From contig OZ037897.1 of assembly GCA_964035575.1 (NCBI GenBank), positions 62,001 to 126,000 of the forward strand: a stretch of 64,000 nucleotides of DNA, read 5' to 3'. Shown here one piece after another: positions 33,253 to 45,036 of this stretch. The notes under the pieces were generated by a model. The model did no database searches, was not told the DNA's origin, and saw only the letters and a program-made list of their open reading frames with translations. Source of the stretch: Rhynchopus sp. YZ270_cl-10 (Eukaryota > Euglenozoa > Diplonemea > Diplonemida > Diplonemidae). Every line of letters starts with the position of its first letter. Position 1 is the stretch's first letter. A program made the position numbers and the translations under genes.

Positions 33253-33716
33253 TTGCTATCGGAAAAAAAAACCGGGTGTGCTGTGGAACTCCACTCTGAA
33301 AAAAATATAATCTACAACACGCCAGCATTCTGCTCTTCTGCAGGTATGCTAAAACGCTCTTCGTACGCTGGACCCACTGGGATGCCTGCATCTGAAACTT
33401 TTAAACAGTGGGGCTGTCCTCTTCGTCCAGCACCATCTGCTCGATCGCGTTATTGGACGTAGTCTCGGCAGGCTAGATAACCATTCGCTCGGGCGGGCTC
33501 GGCATGTTCCAGCTCGTAGTTGTCCACAGGCTCCCACGCATCGTCGTCGTCATCGGAGCAGTGCGGAAGGAACACATAATGCACAGACGACAACACGTCG
33601 TCCATCGCACCAGGAATCGTCACATCAGCACCTCCAGAAAATCGCCAGAATGCTATGGTGGTTTCGAAAATCGCGCGGAGTTATCCACAGCACACCCCAG
33701 TTTTTTTCTTAGCAAT
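33253..33716. mobile_element. TIR element D, about 460 bases
   Basis: Left end TTGCTATCGGAAAAAAAAAC then CGGGTGTGCTGTGGA; right end TCCACAGCACACCCCAG then TTTTTTTCTTAGCAA, an imperfect inverse. The GC-richer interior has a coding-like minus-strand stretch (DDVLSSVHYVFLPHCSDDDD; AWEPVDNYELEHAEPARANG), probably a transposase remnant of unknown family. A fragment of the same end sequence lies at 23,881-23,910. Confidence 0.5.
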
Positions 33717-33904
33717 TAGTTGTTCTTGTTATTATTGTTTTCCACACACCTTCCTTCAACCCTTGTAGGATCAGTTCGTATTTTTTCGCGAAAACATGAA
33801 ATTACACATTTCAAGAGAACAAAAAATTAAAAAGGGTTCGCCCCCTCAATGGGACGCCGTAAACCATAATTCCTCAGTGTCAGCCGCATCATTTCAATGA
33901 AACC
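33717..33904. other. Short spacer
   Basis: A/T-rich; nothing recognised. Confidence 0.4.
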
Positions 33905-34340
33905 AAAAAGTGGCTTATTTGCATTTTTGGGCTCCGCCCGTGCAGCGGTGGGGTCATTTCGGAAAATTGGACAATTTTTTGACCACTTAAATTTTGAGAC
34001 ATATGAGCCCGGTTCCTTATACGTGGGGCCCATTTTGGCCAAAATTTTTCTCAAAATCGACGAAATTAAAATTAGACCCCTTACCCCCCCCAGAATCATT
34101 TCAATACACTACCTGTATTGGTTGCTGACGCGTGTATACAGGAAGGTTGGGAAAAAGTGGCTTATTTGCATTTTTGGGCTCCGCCCGTGCAGCGGTGGGG
34201 TCATTTCGGAAAATTGGACAATTTTTTGACCACTTAAATTTTGAGACATATGAGCCCGGTTCCTTATACGTGGGGCCCATTTTGGCCAAAATTTTTCTCA
34301 AAATCGACGAAATTAAAATTAGACCCCTTACCCCCCCCCA
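33905..34340. repeat. Direct duplication of a 187-base block
   Basis: 33,905-34,092 and 34,154-34,340 look identical (GGCTTATTTGCATTTTTGGG, then ATATGAGCCCGGTTCCTTAT, ending ACCCCTTACCCCCCCC), separated by about 60 unique bases. Confidence 0.85.
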
Positions 34341-35451
34341 TAGGGGGAGGCAAAAAGCCGTTTTTGAGTGAAATTTTTTGAGTTATGATACCACAGAGGC
34401 TCCAAACACGAAATCTCTGGCGAATATGGATTTTTTGGGGCTCAGGAGGGTGGTTTACCTGGTCACAGGCCTCCAAATGCGCCCAGAAACATGAAAAATA
34501 TAAAAAATTGACTGGTTTTTCGGGGTTTTCGCACTTCGGGAAAGACGATTTTTTGACCTAAAAATGAGATTTTGGCCCCGAACAGAGCGTCTAGAGTGTG
34601 AAAAACAGATGTATTTGAAAAGATTCGATACTTTCGGGGTGATTTTGGGTATTTGTTCACTATCTGATGTCCGTTTTTTGATATTTTTTCAAAAAAAGGG
34701 TGAAAAAACGCTGTCCGGGTGCTTGCAATAGCCGTGACTGTTGCAAAAGTGAATTTTTCTGTGTTTTTTGGGGTCATTTCTGGGGGTACAGAGAGAGTTT
34801 TGGGTCTGAAATTCGGTGAAAATGTGGTAGGAGGTTGGTAAATGGGGGTGCTCTGGGTGGTCAGACCACCCAGCAGTGGTCAGAAAGTGGCCCAACGGGT
34901 TTGAGGAATGGTGCGCGCGCGGTAAACAGGACGATAACAGGACGATTTTTTGACCTAAAAATGAGGTTTTGGCCCCGAACAGAGCGTCTATCCGAAAATC
35001 TGCCTGATTTTCATTTAATACAATATTTTATTTAACATGGTATAAAGTTGAAGTGGAAAAAATGGATGGTTGTGCAGAGGCATGGCAATTTAGAGCATAA
35101 AAAGGGCAGACGGCTGCAGAAGTGTATTTGGCGAAGCCCCAGATGGTCAAAACACCCGATTTTTGCGTTTTTTTGCATTTTTTGGTTCCCAAAGACCCAA
35201 CTCAGGGGTCGAAATTTCCACGAAAAAATGTTATCTTCGTTTTTTGAGATTTTTCGAATTTTTGCTAAGGCGCTGGCCATACACAGAATGTACAGGTAGA
35301 TTTTTTTGTACAGAAAATGACCGGGTAATAAATTTGTGATGCTCAAAACAGCCCAATTCTTGCTTTTTTTGATTTTTTGGTCCCAGAATGGTACCTAGGG
35401 TGTGGTGAACAGGCACAAAAAACACTTGTGTGGAAAAACCCACGTTGACCC
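34341..35451. other. Spacer with weak repeats
   Basis: Contains two copies of TTTTTTGACCTAAAAATGAG with CGAACAGAGCGTCTA (about 34,550 and 34,950), and two loose copies at 35,130-35,230 and 35,330-35,400 of the 182-base repeat found at 37,660-38,220. No gene supported. Confidence 0.45.
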
Positions 35452-35543
35452 TGGGCGTGAAATAAAGTCATTTTATTTTCACGCCCAGGTTTTTACAGTG
35501 CAAAATACACTGTGAAAATAAAACAACTTTATTTCACGCCCAG
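35452..35543. repeat. 92-base hairpin (MITE-like)
   Basis: TGGGCGTGAAATAAAGT and ACTTTATTTCACGCCCA are perfect inverse ends. Inside, TTTTATTTTCAC pairs with GTGAAAATAAAA, so nearly the whole segment folds. Confidence 0.65.
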
Positions 35544-37659
35544 CCTGGGCGTGAAATAAGGAAAAACCTGAAAAAAACTCCACGGCTATTTTTTCCACTG
35601 AAACTTTATACACGGATGCTGCCAGATCTCCAGATCTGGGCCGCCCAGATCTGGCCAGATCTGGAAAAATTTTTTTTTTTTTTTGAAAAAAAAATTTTCC
35701 CAGACGTCCCAGATCTGGCCAGATCTGGCCAGATCTGGCCAAATCTGGGAGATCTGGGACGTCTGGGAAAATTTTTTTTTCCAGGTACCCCAATGACATA
35801 ACGAAGTATCGCTTGAAGTACCGTTCAATATACGTTGCTCGTGTGTGCAAGTTACGAAGTAGGACACACAAGGTATATCAAACGATAAATCAATCAGATA
35901 AACGTTACATCATCGGAAAATTGTTGGCACCGCCGCCCTGTCTTCGTATTTATTACGTCGACAGGCCAAACAGCGTTGGGCTCAGAAGAAGCAGTGCAAA
36001 ACACTGGGGATCAACATGAGAACCAACTCCCAACAACACAGGCTACCGAAGTAGCAGGTGGGGTGTTGCGGGTGTTTGGGGTGAAAGAAAATCGATTTTG
36101 GTAAGTTCCAGCAGAAAATTCTTAAGTTTGCACAATTGAGAAGGGTGTTACCACTGCCTAATATTATTCGTACATGTGAACCGGTAAGGTCGAGAAGGGT
36201 GGACACGGCATACAAGTACAAGTACAAGTAAGACGTACCTTCTACAAAGGCTGAATTCGCAATTCTTAAGGGATTGAATTCAGCCCCCACGTGGTGTTTT
36301 TGAGAAAATCATTCCATGGTATACAGCTAATGGTTCCCGAAGAATGATTCGCCCCTCCTCGTTCATGCAAACTTAAGAAAATTCTGAAGTAACTACAACC
36401 TGGCGTGCGGGTACAGATGCATTGCTTTGTTCTTTCCTCAAAGTCATGTGTGATCTCTCGGGTCTGTACTAAAGTCAGTGTTTAGATAAGCATCCACTTG
36501 ACTCGTTCTAACAACCGTTGAAATCTAGAACAAAACAATACACTGCCCCTTCTCACACCAAGCCGCCATGCTTCAAGAGCATGCCCTGGGCAAAAATTAC
36601 TCTGACAAAAATTGGTTTTCTGGGGGAACGCAATATTTTCTTGTGCCTAGTCCTCCGCAAGCAGAGGACAGACTTTCCGGATCCCGAAGTCGAATTTCTT
36701 GCACTAGCTATGCTCCCTGGATTAAATGGCTATAGCAGTGACTGACTAAGAGTTTCATAATAATTAGGGTGGTCTATGGGGTGGGTTAATGGAAAAGTTG
36801 GTATATAAACCCGACTTTTACGATCGCCACCTGGTTTTCAAATAATTGCACCAGCTCTTCCATCGGCACTGCTTCGCTGTCACGATGAAGGGTCGTCGGT
36901 TCGGGTACCTGTTAAGAGAAATTGAATGTAAAAGTAGAGACTACAACAAAAAAACAAACAAACAAACAAGAAGCCGCCCCGTACCCCTTAAACGTAAAAG
37001 TGACATTTTTGTTGACAAAAAAAAAAAAATAGCTAAAAAATAGCGGACATGTCGAAAAGGGAGAAAACCGGGGGGTTAAAAACATACCTTGCACTCGGCC
37101 CACTCTCCAGGTACAAAGAACATCACTGCACAACAAACCCACTACTACGATAGAAAATAACTATTTTTTACCAGGTCGTTTTATTGATGAGTGTTTTCTG
37201 AGTGCACACTCAGTGGGGACAAAATGCAACACTTACCGAAAAAATTCTCCAATCGGACAAAAACCTTTCTAAACACCCAAAAAAAAACACCTCAGTCCAC
37301 ATCCGCTGGGGTCGCGAGATGGAAATATATGGTTTTACAGCTTTTAGGGGGTCTAGCGTGGGTCCCAGATGCATTTTGCAGCGGGTCTGTGTGTGCCTCA
37401 ACCGCTTCACAGTACCCTTTTTTGTAACTGAAAACGACGCATCCTGTACCTAAGTGCACTGAAGCCTTGCTTGCGTCCTCGTGGTTTTGGGCGTTCGCAC
37501 GCGAGAATCATTATCGCATTCTCACATGTAATTCTCGCATCACGGAGAGGATTTTAGCGTCACGTGACCACAAAAAAAGTGCACAAAATTAGTTTGGTCA
37601 AAAATCACCTTGCACTTGTGAAGGAATTGCTAAGGAAATGTGAAATATGCGTGTTTTGG

Positions 37660-38220
37660 TACACAAAAGTGCGTTTTGGGTGGTTCTGAAGGGTCAAAAC
37701 ACCAAAAAAATGCGTTTTTTTTGCATTTTTGGTCACCCAAGGACCCACTATTTTGGTTGATATTTTTTTTTTCCCTTTGCGAAAAAATACCCAAAAATCA
37801 CGGCTATAAAAACGCTAAGGAAAAATCGATATTCATTTTTTTGGGCAGAGAAGTGCGTTTTAGGCGCCCACAGATGGTCAAAACATCAAAAATTTTGTGT
37901 TTTTGGCATCTGGACACCCAAGGACCCACTATCAGGGGTGAATTTTTTTTGCCTGAGATTTGCCTTTGCCAAAATCGGAAAAAAAAAATTATGAAGGAAA
38001 TTGCTAAGAAAAAGTCGAAATTGTGGGCCCCTGTAGTGCATATGGCGGTACCCCAGATCGTCAAAACACCCGACTCTTGCGTTTTTTTGCACTTTTTGGT
38101 GCACAAAAACCCTACTCAGGGGTCAAAATTTTCCCGGAAAAAAAAATTTTTTTTTTTGAGATTTTTCAAAAATCGACTTGTCTTTGGTAAAAACCACGAA
38201 ATTTCGGGTTCGCAAAACCA
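37660..38220. repeat. About 182-base tandem repeat, three to four units
   Basis: Units begin near 37,671, 37,855, 38,036 and 38,215, each with GCGTTTTNGG followed by CAGATNGTCAAAACA-like sequence, then CCCAAGGACCCACTA-like sequence. They are diverged. Inverted relatives lie at 38,720-38,900 and 39,174-39,290. Confidence 0.6.
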
Positions 38221-38399
38221 CGTTTTAGACCCCCACAGATGCTCAAAAGTGCCAAATTTTGCTTTAAATGGCCTCAAATCGTCGAAATTAGCCCTATTTT
38301 GGGGCGAAAAAAAAAATTCGAGAGTCCCTTTCCCTGGGAGACAATAGCCAGAAATCTGAGAAAAAAAAAAAACTGGCCAGATTTCCAGATCTGCACGGT

Positions 38400-38705
38400 G
38401 GCCCAGCGGACCCTTTTGGGGGTACCCCCGGGGGTACCCCCAAAAGGGGTACCCCGCAGGGTAGGGTACCACACAGGGTAGGGTCCGCGGGGGGTACCCC
38501 CTCGCGTGGGCTACCCCAGGGGGTACCCCACAGGGTTGGGTAGGGTCCGCGCGGGGTACCCTTTGGGGGGTTTGGGGTACCCCGAGGGGTACCCCCCAGG
38601 GTCCGCGGGGGTACCCCATGGGGTACCCCTCAGGGTCCGCGGGGGTACCCCATGGGGTACCCCCGCGGACCCTGGGGGGTACCCCCCGGGGTACCCCCTG
38701 CACAC
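38400..38705. repeat. GGGGTACCCC palindrome array
   Basis: About twenty GGGGTACCCC-type palindromes spaced by CGCAGGGTAGG and CCGCGG pieces, in the middle of the foldback element. A shorter array of the same palindrome is at 41,030-41,125 in the right arm. Confidence 0.8.
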
Positions 38706-40962
38706 CCGGTGGCTATTGCCTCCCAGGGAAAGGGACTCTCAAAAATTTTTTTTTGCCCTATATAGGCCTAATTTCGACGATTTGAGGCCATTAAAAGCAA
38801 AAATTGGCACTTTTGAGCATCTGTGGGGGTCTAAAACGTGGTTTTGCGCAGCCGATTTTTCGTGGTTTTTTTACCAAAGACAAGTCGATTTTTGACCAAT
38901 TTTTCATGAAAAATGTGAAGGAAATCGCTTAGGAACTTAGCTGTGTACGTGTTCTAGCTACTGCATACACCGCGGGGTATAACCAAAATGACCGTATTTT
39001 GGCTGAAATTTCGACTTGACAATTTTTCCTCGATTTGGTCAATCTGAGGTTTTGTTTGGGGTTTTTGGGCCATTTTATGACCAACCACGCCCGCATACGT
39101 GGGAAATTACGCGCGCAATGACGACGTCACGGCGTGGGGAGCCCTCGTAATTACGAGGGGTGCTCCCGTGATCCTTTGAGGCCATTAAAAGCAAATTTTG
39201 GCACTTTTGAGCATCTGTGGGGGTCTAAAACGTGGTTTCGCGCCCGAAAAGTCGTGATTTTACCAAAGACGCGTCGATTTTTGACCCAAATTTTTTTTTC
39301 TTCTCGCCCAAAATCGGGCGTGGTGGGTCATAAATGGCCCAAAAAATACAAAGCCTCAATGAGCAAATTGTGAAGAAAAAAAAAATTGGTCGAAGTTTTG
39401 GTCATTTTTACCATGTGGCAACAAATAGAATGCAGGTATCAGTATCAGTGGGATTGTTCGTGCAGTGATGTTCTCGTACCTGGAGAGTAGGCCGAGCGAG
39501 TGCTGCAAGGTATGTTTTTAAGCCCCGGTTTTTACACCCCCCCCCCGCTCCCCCTTTTCGCCTTTGTCCCGCTCGGATGTAAATCGAAGCATATTTTTAT
39601 TGTCAAAATTGTCACTTTTACTTTTTTATCATGGCATCTCGTAACCTCTACAACTCTTTTACGTCAGGGAACCGGATGAGGTGCTACTTCCGGACTGAGG
39701 AAGGGCAGTCTTTTACTTTCTTTTTTGCATGGAAGAGGTACGGAGCGGCTTCTTGTTTGTTTGTTTGATTTTTTTTGTTGTAGTCTCTACTTTTGCACTC
39801 AATTTCTCTCAACAGGTACCCGAACCGACGACCCTTCATCGTGACAGCGAAACAGTGCCGATGGAAGAGCTGGTGCAATTATTGCAAACCGGGTGGGGAC
39901 CGCAAAAGTTGGGTTTTTAAACCAATTTTTCCATTAACCCACCCCATAGACCGCCCCAATTATTATGAAACTCTTAGTCAGTCACTGCTATAGCCATTTA
40001 ACCCAGGGAGCATAGCTAGTGCAAAAAATTCGACTTCGGGTCCGGAAAGTCTGTCCTCTGCTCTTGCGGAGGACTACAGTAGGCACAAGAAAATATCGCG
40101 TTCCCCCAGAAAACCAATTTTTGTCACAGTAATTTTTGCCCAGGGCATGCTCTTGAAGCATGGCGGCTTGGTGTGAGAAGGGGCAGTGTATTGTTTTGTT
40201 CTAGATTTCAACGGTTGTTAGAACGAGTCAAGTGGATGCTTATCTAAACACTGACTTTAGTACAGACCCGAGAGATCAGATATGACTTTGAGGAAAGAAC
40301 AAAGCAATGCATCTGTACCCGCACGCCAGGTTGTAGTGACTCCAGAATTTTCTTAAGTTTGCGCGAAAGAGAGCGGGGGCAACTCCTTTGTGTCATGAGT
40401 CCGCTGTGTAGCACAAAGCGAGGAACCTTAAAACACTACCTGCGTGGTGGCTGAATTCACATCCCTTAGAATTACCAGAATTCAGCCTTTGTTGAAGTAA
40501 CGTACATACTTGTATGTGCGTGTCACGCTTCTCCACCCTTAAATGGGTGCACTGCTTCACTGCAGCGGGTAAGCCTCTCTCGACTAGTGCGAACTTAAGA
40601 ATGTTCTGCTGCAACTTACCAAAATCGATTTTCTCACCCCAAACACCCCACCTGCTACTTCGGTAGCCTGTGTTGTTGGGAGTTGGTTCTCATGTTGATC
40701 CCCAGTGACTGTCTTGCACTGCTTCTTCTGAGCCCAACGCTGTTTGGCCTGTCGACGGGGTAATAAATACGAAGACAGGGGGGCGGTGCCAACAATTTTC
40801 CGATGATGTAACGTTTATCTGATTGATTTATCGTTTGATATACCTTGTGTGTCCTTCTTCATGCACACCAAGCAACATATATTGAACGGTATTTTCAAGC
40901 GATACTTCGTTATGTCATCGGGGGGCGGACCCCGCGCGGACCCTTGACTCTGGCACTCTGGC

Positions 40963-41028
40963 TGTACCTGTGTACCTGTGTACCTGTGTACCTGTGTACC
41001 TGTGTACCTGTGTACCTGTGTACCTGTA
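40963..41028. repeat. TGTACCTG octamer array
   Basis: About eight tandem copies of TGTACCTG in the right arm of the foldback element. They are absent from the corresponding part of the left arm, so gained after the arms formed. Confidence 0.85.
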
Positions 41029-41331
41029 CCGGGGGTACCCCATGGGGTACCCCCGGGGGTAGTCTGGGGGGTACCCCATGGGGTAGTCTGGGGGGTACCC
41101 CATGGGGTACCCCCCGCGGACCCTACCCTAAGGGTAGGAATGGGCCACCGTGTGGCCAGATCTGGGGGTTTTTTTTTTTTTTTTGAAAAAAAAATTTTCC
41201 CAGATTCCCAGATCTGGCCAGATCTGGCCAGATCTGGAAACAAGATCTCCACATCTGGAAAACGAGCCAGATCTGGGAAATTGGCCCCCAAATCTGGCCA
41301 GATCTGGCAGCATCCGTGTTTATAGCAGTTA

Positions 41332-41647
41332 GGGCTTAGTTATTTTTTTTTTTGGTACGCGTCCGGGACCCCCCTCAAATTTTGAGCGCGCGCGCGCAAA
41401 AAAAAATAAAATACCAAAAAAAAATAACTTGTTTTGGCTGCAAAATCAATGTTGTGCCCAAAAAAAAAAATTCGAAAAAAAAATATTCGGGAAAAAAAAA
41501 TTGTTGAAATTTTCCAACTTTTTTTTTATATTTTTCTATGCACACCACACCGGCATATTTTTTTTTATTTTTTATTTTTTATTTTTGGATTTCCAAAAAT
41601 TTGAGCGCGCGCGGACGCGTACCAAAAAAAAAAAAATAACTAAGCCC
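41332..41647. mobile_element. PIF/Harbinger-like MITE, copy C
   Basis: 316 bases with ends GGGCTTAGTTATTTTTTTTT and the inverse, flanked by TTA (41,329-41,331 and 41,648-41,650). It lies a few bases beyond the foldback target duplication. Confidence 0.85.
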
Positions 41648-41664
41648 TTAAATACATGGATTAC

Positions 41665-42005
41665 AAAAGATCTTAATTAAGATATGAGCGAAAAACACCG
41701 TTTTTTTAAGATCTTAGTGTTTTCTTAAAATTAAGTAAGATCTTAGTGTTTTGTGTTGAATATCTTAGTTTTTTTTTGTTAAGATCTTAGTTTCCACCAA
41801 AAAAAACTAAGATCTTAAAAACAAAACTAAGATCTTAAAAATAAAGTGGCTACGATCTTAGAAAAAAAAACTAAGATCTTAGAAAAAAAACTAAGATCTT
41901 AGTTTTTTGGTGTTTTTTTCCACTAAGATCTTAGTGGAAAAAAAAAACTAAGAAGATATCAAAACCCCGCTCAAAAAAAATTTCCCCTTACTAAGATCTT
42001 TTGTT
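41665..42005. repeat. TAAGATCTTAG palindrome array
   Basis: About twelve copies of AAGATCTTA or CTAAGATCTTAG separated by A- or T-runs. The array can fold in many registers. No gene. Confidence 0.75.
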
Positions 42006-42015
42006 TTCCATGCCT

Positions 42016-42046
<31 letters not shown>

Positions 42047-42077
42047 GACTGTGCGTTCAGGCTATTTCCTAAATCTG

Positions 42078-43002
42078 ATGGGGTGTCCCGGGCACGGCGT
42101 AATTCAGGTGTAATGGGGTGTAATGGAGTGTAATGGAGGGAATTTAAACTTTTTGCTTTTTTTGCGTTTTCCCCCCGTTTTTTCAACACGAAAAGTCCAA
42201 AAAAGGTGACAACAAATTTTTTTTTGGCGAGTGGAGCAAAAACAAATTTGCCTGGCTGACCATTGCCGAAGGAATTTTGCACTTTTGACCACCACAGATT
42301 ACACGTTGTTTTTACGATTTTTTCTATGCACTTATGCGTACAGTGCCACCGGTGTTAAATTTTTACTGGCGTGGCTACATAACCGATTCCCCATGTTTCT
42401 ACCGTGTTTCTACACAGTACACAGTACACAGTACACAGTACACAGTACACAGTACACAGTACACAGTACACAGTACACAGTACACAGTACACAGTACACA
42501 GTACACAGTACACAGTACACAGTACACAGTACACAGTACACAGTACACAGTACACAGTACACAGTACACAGTACACAGTACACAGTACACAGTACACAGT
42601 ACACAGCACTGTACAAGGCAAAAATGACCAAAACAGCTGATGTTTTGGCCGAATGCCACCCTATCAGGAATATTTTCATGTATTCACACAAATTTTTTCT
42701 GGCCTCAATACCCCCAAACTACACGATTTTCGGTTCCGGCAAATTTTTGGAGCACCAAATATCGCAAAAAAATTCAATTTTTTTGGTGTCGTCCGCACAT
42801 CCCTTTAGTAAAGACCAAAACACCAAGGCGTTGTAATTCATGTGTAATGGGGTGTAATGGGGCGTAATGGGGTGTAAGTGGGTGTAAGTGGGTGTAATGG
42901 GGTGTAATGGGGTGAAAGTGGGTGTAATTCGGTGAAATGGGGTGAAATGGGGTGAAAGTGTGCGTAAGTGGGTGTTAGTGTGGTACCGCCGGGACACCCC
43001 AT
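42078..43002. mobile_element. TIR element L carrying minisatellites
   Basis: Ends ATGGGGTGTCCCGG and CCGGGACACCCCAT (perfect 14-base inverse). Inside are GGTGTAATG-type repeats next to both ends (42,105-42,140 and 42,838-42,980) and the TACACAG array. No target duplication is obvious. Confidence 0.6.
42411..42606. repeat. (TACACAG)28 minisatellite
   Basis: 28 exact tandem copies of the 7-mer TACACAG over 196 bases. All frames are open through it, which creates spurious ORFs. Confidence 0.95.
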
Positions 43003-43009
43003 ATGAGTT

Positions 43010-44054
43010 TCGATTTTAGGATTTGAGATTTTGGAAATGCCGCACTTTTTTTACCGACCAAATTTTCCCGGTTGCCGCACTTTTTTTTCGCCTAAGGGGG
43101 AAGGTAGGTAGGGCACTTCTGTCTGGGAAAAAGTGACCAGGAAAAAAAATGTTGGGGCCCAAATGTCCGAAATAAGCAAGAAAAAAGTATTTTTGCGCAC
43201 ATGTGTATAAAAAAAAGTCCGCCTCCGGCGGGGTTCGTTTTCGAGGGTTTTCAGAGATATCACGATATGAGGATTCCTTAAGAAACCATTGAATCTTATT
43301 TCAGAATAATAGTACCTTAGAGTGTTTTTGGACACACATATGACCCCACCGTGGAGAGCAATCGGCTCGTGCAATCAAAAGAAAGTGGAGAAAAGGTACA
43401 AGAATAAAAAAAGTTGGGTACCGTGCGCCTGCGGCGCTGCCTGTTCCCTTCCAGTTTCTACAGGCAAACACTTGCCCCCTTTACCTTACACTGACGGGTT
43501 TTGACCAAAACCAAGAACTTGTCCATTTCGGCAAATTGACCCCACCACACAACGCACGGATTCCGGAAATGCAAATGCCGGTGTTTTCGGGCATTTTCAT
43601 GTTTCAAGACGTCAGGATCAGGGAGAGAAAATTTGGTTGTGGGATTTACCTTGGCCCTCTTTACCCTACATGGATTTTGACCAAAACCAAGAATTTGGCC
43701 ATTTCGGCAAAGTGACCCCACCACAGCGCGGGCGGATTCCGGAAATTCCAATCGCGGTATGTTTTGGGGCTGAAAACCCACTGTTTTTTCAGGGGGAAAA
43801 TTACTTCCAAATGTCGGAATTTTCCGAATTTTCCTGAAAATGACCCTTGTTTACGAGTATGGGTTCATATTTTGCGAAAATTTAAGTCACTAAATTTTTG
43901 TCCATTTTTCCGAATATGCCCCACCACAAGCCGGGATTGGCTCGGAAATGCAACAAAACGCCCTCTTGGGCGGAAAAAAACCTCACAAAAATGCCGCACT
44001 TTTTTTGCATTTCTTTTTCGAAATTTTGGAAAAAACGCCCCAGAGTTAGGAAAT
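43010..44054. repeat. Repeats R1 and R2, third copies, in spacer
   Basis: R1 lies at 43,265-43,450 and R2 at 43,843-43,975. Between them TTTTGACCAAAACCAAGAA and TTTCGGCAAANTGACCCCA-like sequence occurs twice (about 43,500 and 43,680). No gene supported. Confidence 0.55.
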
Positions 44055-44175
44055 AGCCTGCTGTGCGTTGTGTGTACCACACAATGTCAAAAGACCTGCC
44101 AAAATTTTGTTTTTGAGAATATCAAACACAATAACAACATCCAAATAGGGGAGGGGAGGTTAATGAAAACAAGGT
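44055..44175. repeat. Partial copy of the distal CR-like upstream region
   Basis: Matches 25,475-25,590 and 51,010-51,125 (GTACCACACAATGTCAAAA to ATGAAAACAAGG). No CR-like gene is attached here. Confidence 0.6.
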
Positions 44176-44491
44176 AGGGGATGGGAGGGGGAAGAAAAAG
44201 CCTTAAAATATGCACAATTCATACAAACACTGCCAGAAAGGATTGCCCTCTCTCTTTACGAAGCTGACAAAAGCAACAATGGTGTGATTTTCCTAAAAAT
44301 TAGGTGTAAATTGGGTACTTCTTGGGTCCTTATAGGGTATAGTGATTTTCCTAAGGGCACTTCCTTAAGGAAAACGTGATCTTTTTCCCGAGCTTTCCCT
44401 GTGGTTAGTAGCCTTGTTTTCGCAAAAAGTTGGTACATCCGAGAGCCCCACGTGTTCGGTGGTGGAAATGTTCTCAAAATCCGGGGTTGGC

Positions 44492-44708
44492 ACCCAGTAC
44501 CCAGTACCCAGTACCCAGTACCCAGTACCCAGTACCCAGTACCCAGTACCCAGTACCCAGTACCCAGTACCCAGTACCCAGTACCCAGTACCCAGTACCC
44601 AGTACCCAGTACCCAGTACCCAGTACCCAGTACCCAGTACCCAGTACCCAGTACCCAGTACCCAGTACCCAGTACCCAGTACCCAGTACCCAGTACCCAG
44701 TACCCAGT
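44492..44708. repeat. (TACCCAG)n minisatellite, about 31 copies
   Basis: About 31 tandem copies of ACCCAGT/TACCCAG, ending in TGCCCAG variants. It differs from the 42,411 array by one base per unit. On the other strand it reads CTGGGTA, which is telomere-like in composition, but there is no sign of a chromosome end. Confidence 0.95.
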
Positions 44709-45036
44709 GCCCAGTGCCCACCAGTCCCCTAGTGCATTTTACCTGTCATGACCAGACCTGACGCTAACTTTTGGGTTTTTGGGAAATCGTGGGATGATGG
44801 TCGAATATGGGGGGGTCCGAGACGACACTGGCCTGCGACGACCACTACCAGGTGTTCAGGTTGCTGCAGCCAAACTATGTCAGGGGTGGGGTGGGTTGCA
44901 AAGCTTGCGCCGCAGGCGCACGGTACGCTACTTTTCCTCGTTGGGTTCTACGAGCTCCGACCGTCAAATTGTGGGGGGTCACAACGCGCAGCAAAGTTCG
45001 CAGCTATGCAAACTGCCCCCACGTTTACTTTGCACT
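44709..45036. other. Spacer before the HFM1 copy
   Basis: Contains a partial GCGTACCGTG-type element in reverse (about 44,905-44,937, GCGCCGCAGGCGCACGGTAC). No gene. Confidence 0.5.

Larger units (their letters stand above)
35611..41318. mobile_element. 5.7 kb foldback element with long inverted arms
   Basis: Ends CACGGATGCTGCCAGATCT and its inverse, flanked by the perfect 6-base duplication TTTATA (35,605-35,610 and 41,319-41,324). Long inverted arms run from 35,611 to about 37,015 and from about 39,600 to 41,318. The right arm has extra simple repeats at about 40,920-41,130. The arms hold CCAGATCTGG arrays at their outer ends. The interior has 182-base tandem repeats (37,660-38,220), a smaller inverted pair (38,165-38,395 and 38,700-38,900) and a GGGGTACCCC array. 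No transposase frame is seen; mirror-image short frames (start MHQLFHRHCFAVTMKGRR) occur in both arms. The architecture matches foldback-type DNA elements; superfamily unknown. Confidence 0.8.

Noticed and set aside
38400-38705. Proline/glycine-rich proteins from GGGGTACCCC repeats
   Set aside because: Open in several frames on both strands because of the repeat; no start context or codon bias.
35611-41318. Polinton or other large virus-like element, because of long inverted ends
   Set aside because: At 5.7 kb, with no polymerase, integrase or capsid-like frames and an interior of simple repeats, it fits a foldback element.
44492-44708. Interstitial telomere
   Set aside because: The CTGGGTA strand is telomere-like in composition only; the sister array TACACAG is not, and genes continue on both sides.
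42355-44761. ORFs such as (STQYTVH)n and (STQYPVP)n
   Set aside because: A 7-base repeat without stops is open in all frames; these are artefacts of minisatellites.
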